From contig NZ_AP018288.1 of the NCBI RefSeq assembly GCF_002368335.1, positions 618,607 through 682,606 of the forward strand: 64,000 nucleotides of DNA, read 5' to 3'. Source of the stretch: Nostoc sp. NIES-4103 (GTDB lineage Bacteria; Cyanobacteriota; Cyanobacteriia; Cyanobacteriales; Nostocaceae). The notes beneath the pieces were generated by a model. The model had not been told where the DNA came from. It saw only the letters and a list, made by a program, of their open reading frames with translations, and made no database searches. Positions 62,746-64,000 of the stretch are shown here, piece after piece (position 1 is the stretch's first letter; each line of letters begins with the position of its first letter). The translations under genes were made by a program, and so were the position numbers.

Positions 62746-63854
62746 TAAACAGTCACTCCCTGAACAAGGCTTTGCACAGTTTCAGCAACAGTCTTAATTT
62801 GTGCGGCTGAGAGTTCGGCATACATGGGTAGTGAAAGTACTTCACTAGCAGCTTTTTCTGCGTGGGGGAAATCTCCAGCCTGATATCCCAAGTCTTGGTA
62901 AGCTTCTAGCAAGTGTACAGGAATCGGATAATGAATACCTGTTTGGATGCCGTGTTCATTGAGCTTTTGTTGCAATTCATCTCGTTGGGGCGATCGCACC
63001 ACGTATACATGGTAAACGTGGCGGCTGTAAGGCATGAGTGTGGGAGTTACCAACCCAGAATCCGCCAATAGCTCATCATACTGCTTGGCATTTGCTATGC
63101 GTCCCTCTGTCCATGCCTCTAAATAGCGGAGTTTCACTCGCAAGATTGCCCCCTGTATACCATCCATGCGATAGTTGTAACCTTTGAGGACATGGTGATA
63201 CTTGCGTTCTTGTCCCCAGTCGCGTAGCATCCGCATGGTACGGGTATATTCAGGATTGTTGGTAACTATCATCCCTCCTTCACCATAGGCTCCTAGGTTT
63301 TTACCTGGGTAAAAACTAAAACAGCCAATATCACCGATACTACCTACGCGCTGTCCTTTGTACTCAGCACCATGAGCTTGTGCTGCATCTTCGATGACAG
63401 TCAATCCATAACGACGAGCAATTTCTAAAATTGGCTCCATGTTCGCTGGTTGACCGTACAAATGCACAGGCAAAATCGCTTTTGTCTTTTCAGTTATGGC
63501 TTTTTCGATTTGGGTAACATCTATGGTGTATGAAACAGGGTCAATATCGACGAAGACGGGCTTAGCGCCTGTATAACAGATTGCTGCTACGGTAGCGACA
63601 AAGGTGAAAGGTACTGTAATCACTTCATCACCAGCACCAATGCCAGCTGCTAGTAATGCTAAGTGAAGGGCGCTTGTCCCTGTATTCACAGCAATGCCAT
63701 AATCAGCGTCACAGTATTGGGCAAACTCTTCTTCTAAGGCTGTAACTTCACTGCCCAAGATGAATTGGGTACTTTCAAGTACTTTCAGTACAGCAGTATC
63801 AATTTCGTCTTTAATATTCAGGTATTGAGTTTTTAGGTCTAAAAATGGAATCAT
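62745..63854 (-). CDS. DegT/DnrJ/EryC1-family sugar aminotransferase (second)
   Basis: A 369-residue PLP enzyme of the sugar aminotransferase family. Landmarks: FLDLKTQY (4-11), NTGTSALHLALLAAGI (57-72), VIEDAAQAHGAEYKG (153-167) and CFSFYPGKNLGAYGEGG with Lys185 as PLP ligand, then GYNYRMDGIQGAIL. It resembles WlbC/WbpE/FdtB-type enzymes that aminate UDP- or dTDP-3-keto sugars, which fits the Gfo/Idh oxidoreductase just upstream. A 4-nt ATGA overlap couples it to that gene. Confidence 0.94.
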   Translation of the reverse strand: MIPFLDLKTQYLNIKDEIDTAVLKVLESTQFILGSEVTALEEEFAQYCDADYGIAVNTGTSALHLALLAAGIGAGDEVITVPFTFVATVAAICYTGAKPVFVDIDPVSYTIDVTQIEKAITEKTKAILPVHLYGQPANMEPILEIARRYGLTVIEDAAQAHGAEYKGQRVGSIGDIGCFSFYPGKNLGAYGEGGMIVTNNPEYTRTMRMLRDWGQERKYHHVLKGYNYRMDGIQGAILRVKLRYLEAWTEGRIANAKQYDELLADSGLVTPTLMPYSRHVYHVYVVRSPQRDELQQKLNEHGIQTGIHYPIPVHLLEAYQDLGYQAGDFPHAEKAASEVLSLPMYAELSAAQIKTVAETVQSLVQGVTV

Positions 63855-64000
63855 ACTGCTACCTCTGCTAAATTTAGTTCAACTAATTGACCACGCTGCT
63901 TCATCGACTCGGTAGCAGCCTCAAGTATTCTTACTATCCGCAGTCCCGCTTCTCCGTCGGTAATGGGACGAGAACCTTGTTCAATGCAATTAATGAAGTG
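63851..64000 (-). CDS. Gfo/Idh/MocA oxidoreductase, C-terminal part only
   Basis: The last 49 residues of a minus-strand gene that continues beyond the window: FINCIEQGSRPITDGEAGLRIVRILEAATES, followed by KQRGQLVELN. This is the typical end of Gfo/Idh/MocA NAD(P)-dependent sugar oxidoreductases (WlbA/WbpB type). The stop codon overlaps the ATG of the aminotransferase (ATGA). Such an enzyme would produce the 3-keto sugar that the adjacent aminotransferase uses. Confidence 0.8.
   Translation of the reverse strand, partial: HFINCIEQGSRPITDGEAGLRIVRILEAATESMKQRGQLVELNLAEVAV

Overview
The window looks like the chromosome of a filamentous, probably heterocyst-forming (Nostocales-type) cyanobacterium. 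Evidence: very frequent HIP1 octamers (GCGATCGC), many short tandem heptanucleotide repeats between genes (gagttag, attagtc, cgaatta types), a four-ACT-domain aspartokinase, an S2 ribosomal protein with an acidic tail, a duplicated-core EF-Ts, and GUN4, Uma2 and pentapeptide-repeat proteins. This assignment is inference from sequence character; no rRNA or tRNA gene is present to anchor it.

Region 1 (1-25.7 kb) is mixed chromosomal sequence. It opens with decayed alpha/beta-hydrolase remnants, then a UPF0104 membrane protein, a 21-bp minisatellite, a Uma2 protein with a substituted catalytic residue, lysC, an unknown gene and an AT-rich 1-kb non-coding stretch. A family 2 glycosyltransferase, rpsB-tsf, an unknown gene, recG, mgtE, pyrB, a secreted pentapeptide-repeat protein and the TldE/TldD protease pair follow. 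Three housekeeping enzymes (LysC, RecG, PyrB) carry in-frame insertions of the same family of short repeats that fills the intergenic regions.

Region 2 (21.4-24.7 kb) is a small island that looks like biological conflict or stress genes: a ParA-like ATPase followed by a frameshifted HEPN ribonuclease, and convergently a caspase-fold protein (His replaced by Tyr, Cys kept) fused to a GUN4 tetrapyrrole-binding domain and a C-terminal membrane segment. A YdcF-like membrane protein follows.

Region 3 (25.8-64 kb) is one long polysaccharide locus on the minus strand, read from right to left and running off the right edge. The promoter-side part (58.6-64 kb) is an overlapping set of nucleotide-sugar genes: Gfo/Idh/MocA dehydrogenase, two DegT-type aminotransferases, an unrecognised protein, an ArnA/VioF-like formyltransferase and an SDR epimerase. 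Together they predict an N-formylated amino sugar. Then come about sixteen glycosyltransferases, a Wzy-like membrane protein and an unusual number of decorating enzymes: two AsnB-type amidotransferases, two PhyH-type dioxygenases, a polysaccharide pyruvyltransferase, a methyltransferase and a NodU/CmcH-type carbamoyltransferase. A 910-bp IS5-family element with a TTA target duplication sits in the middle. No flippase, Wzz or ABC exporter is seen, so export genes must lie outside the window.
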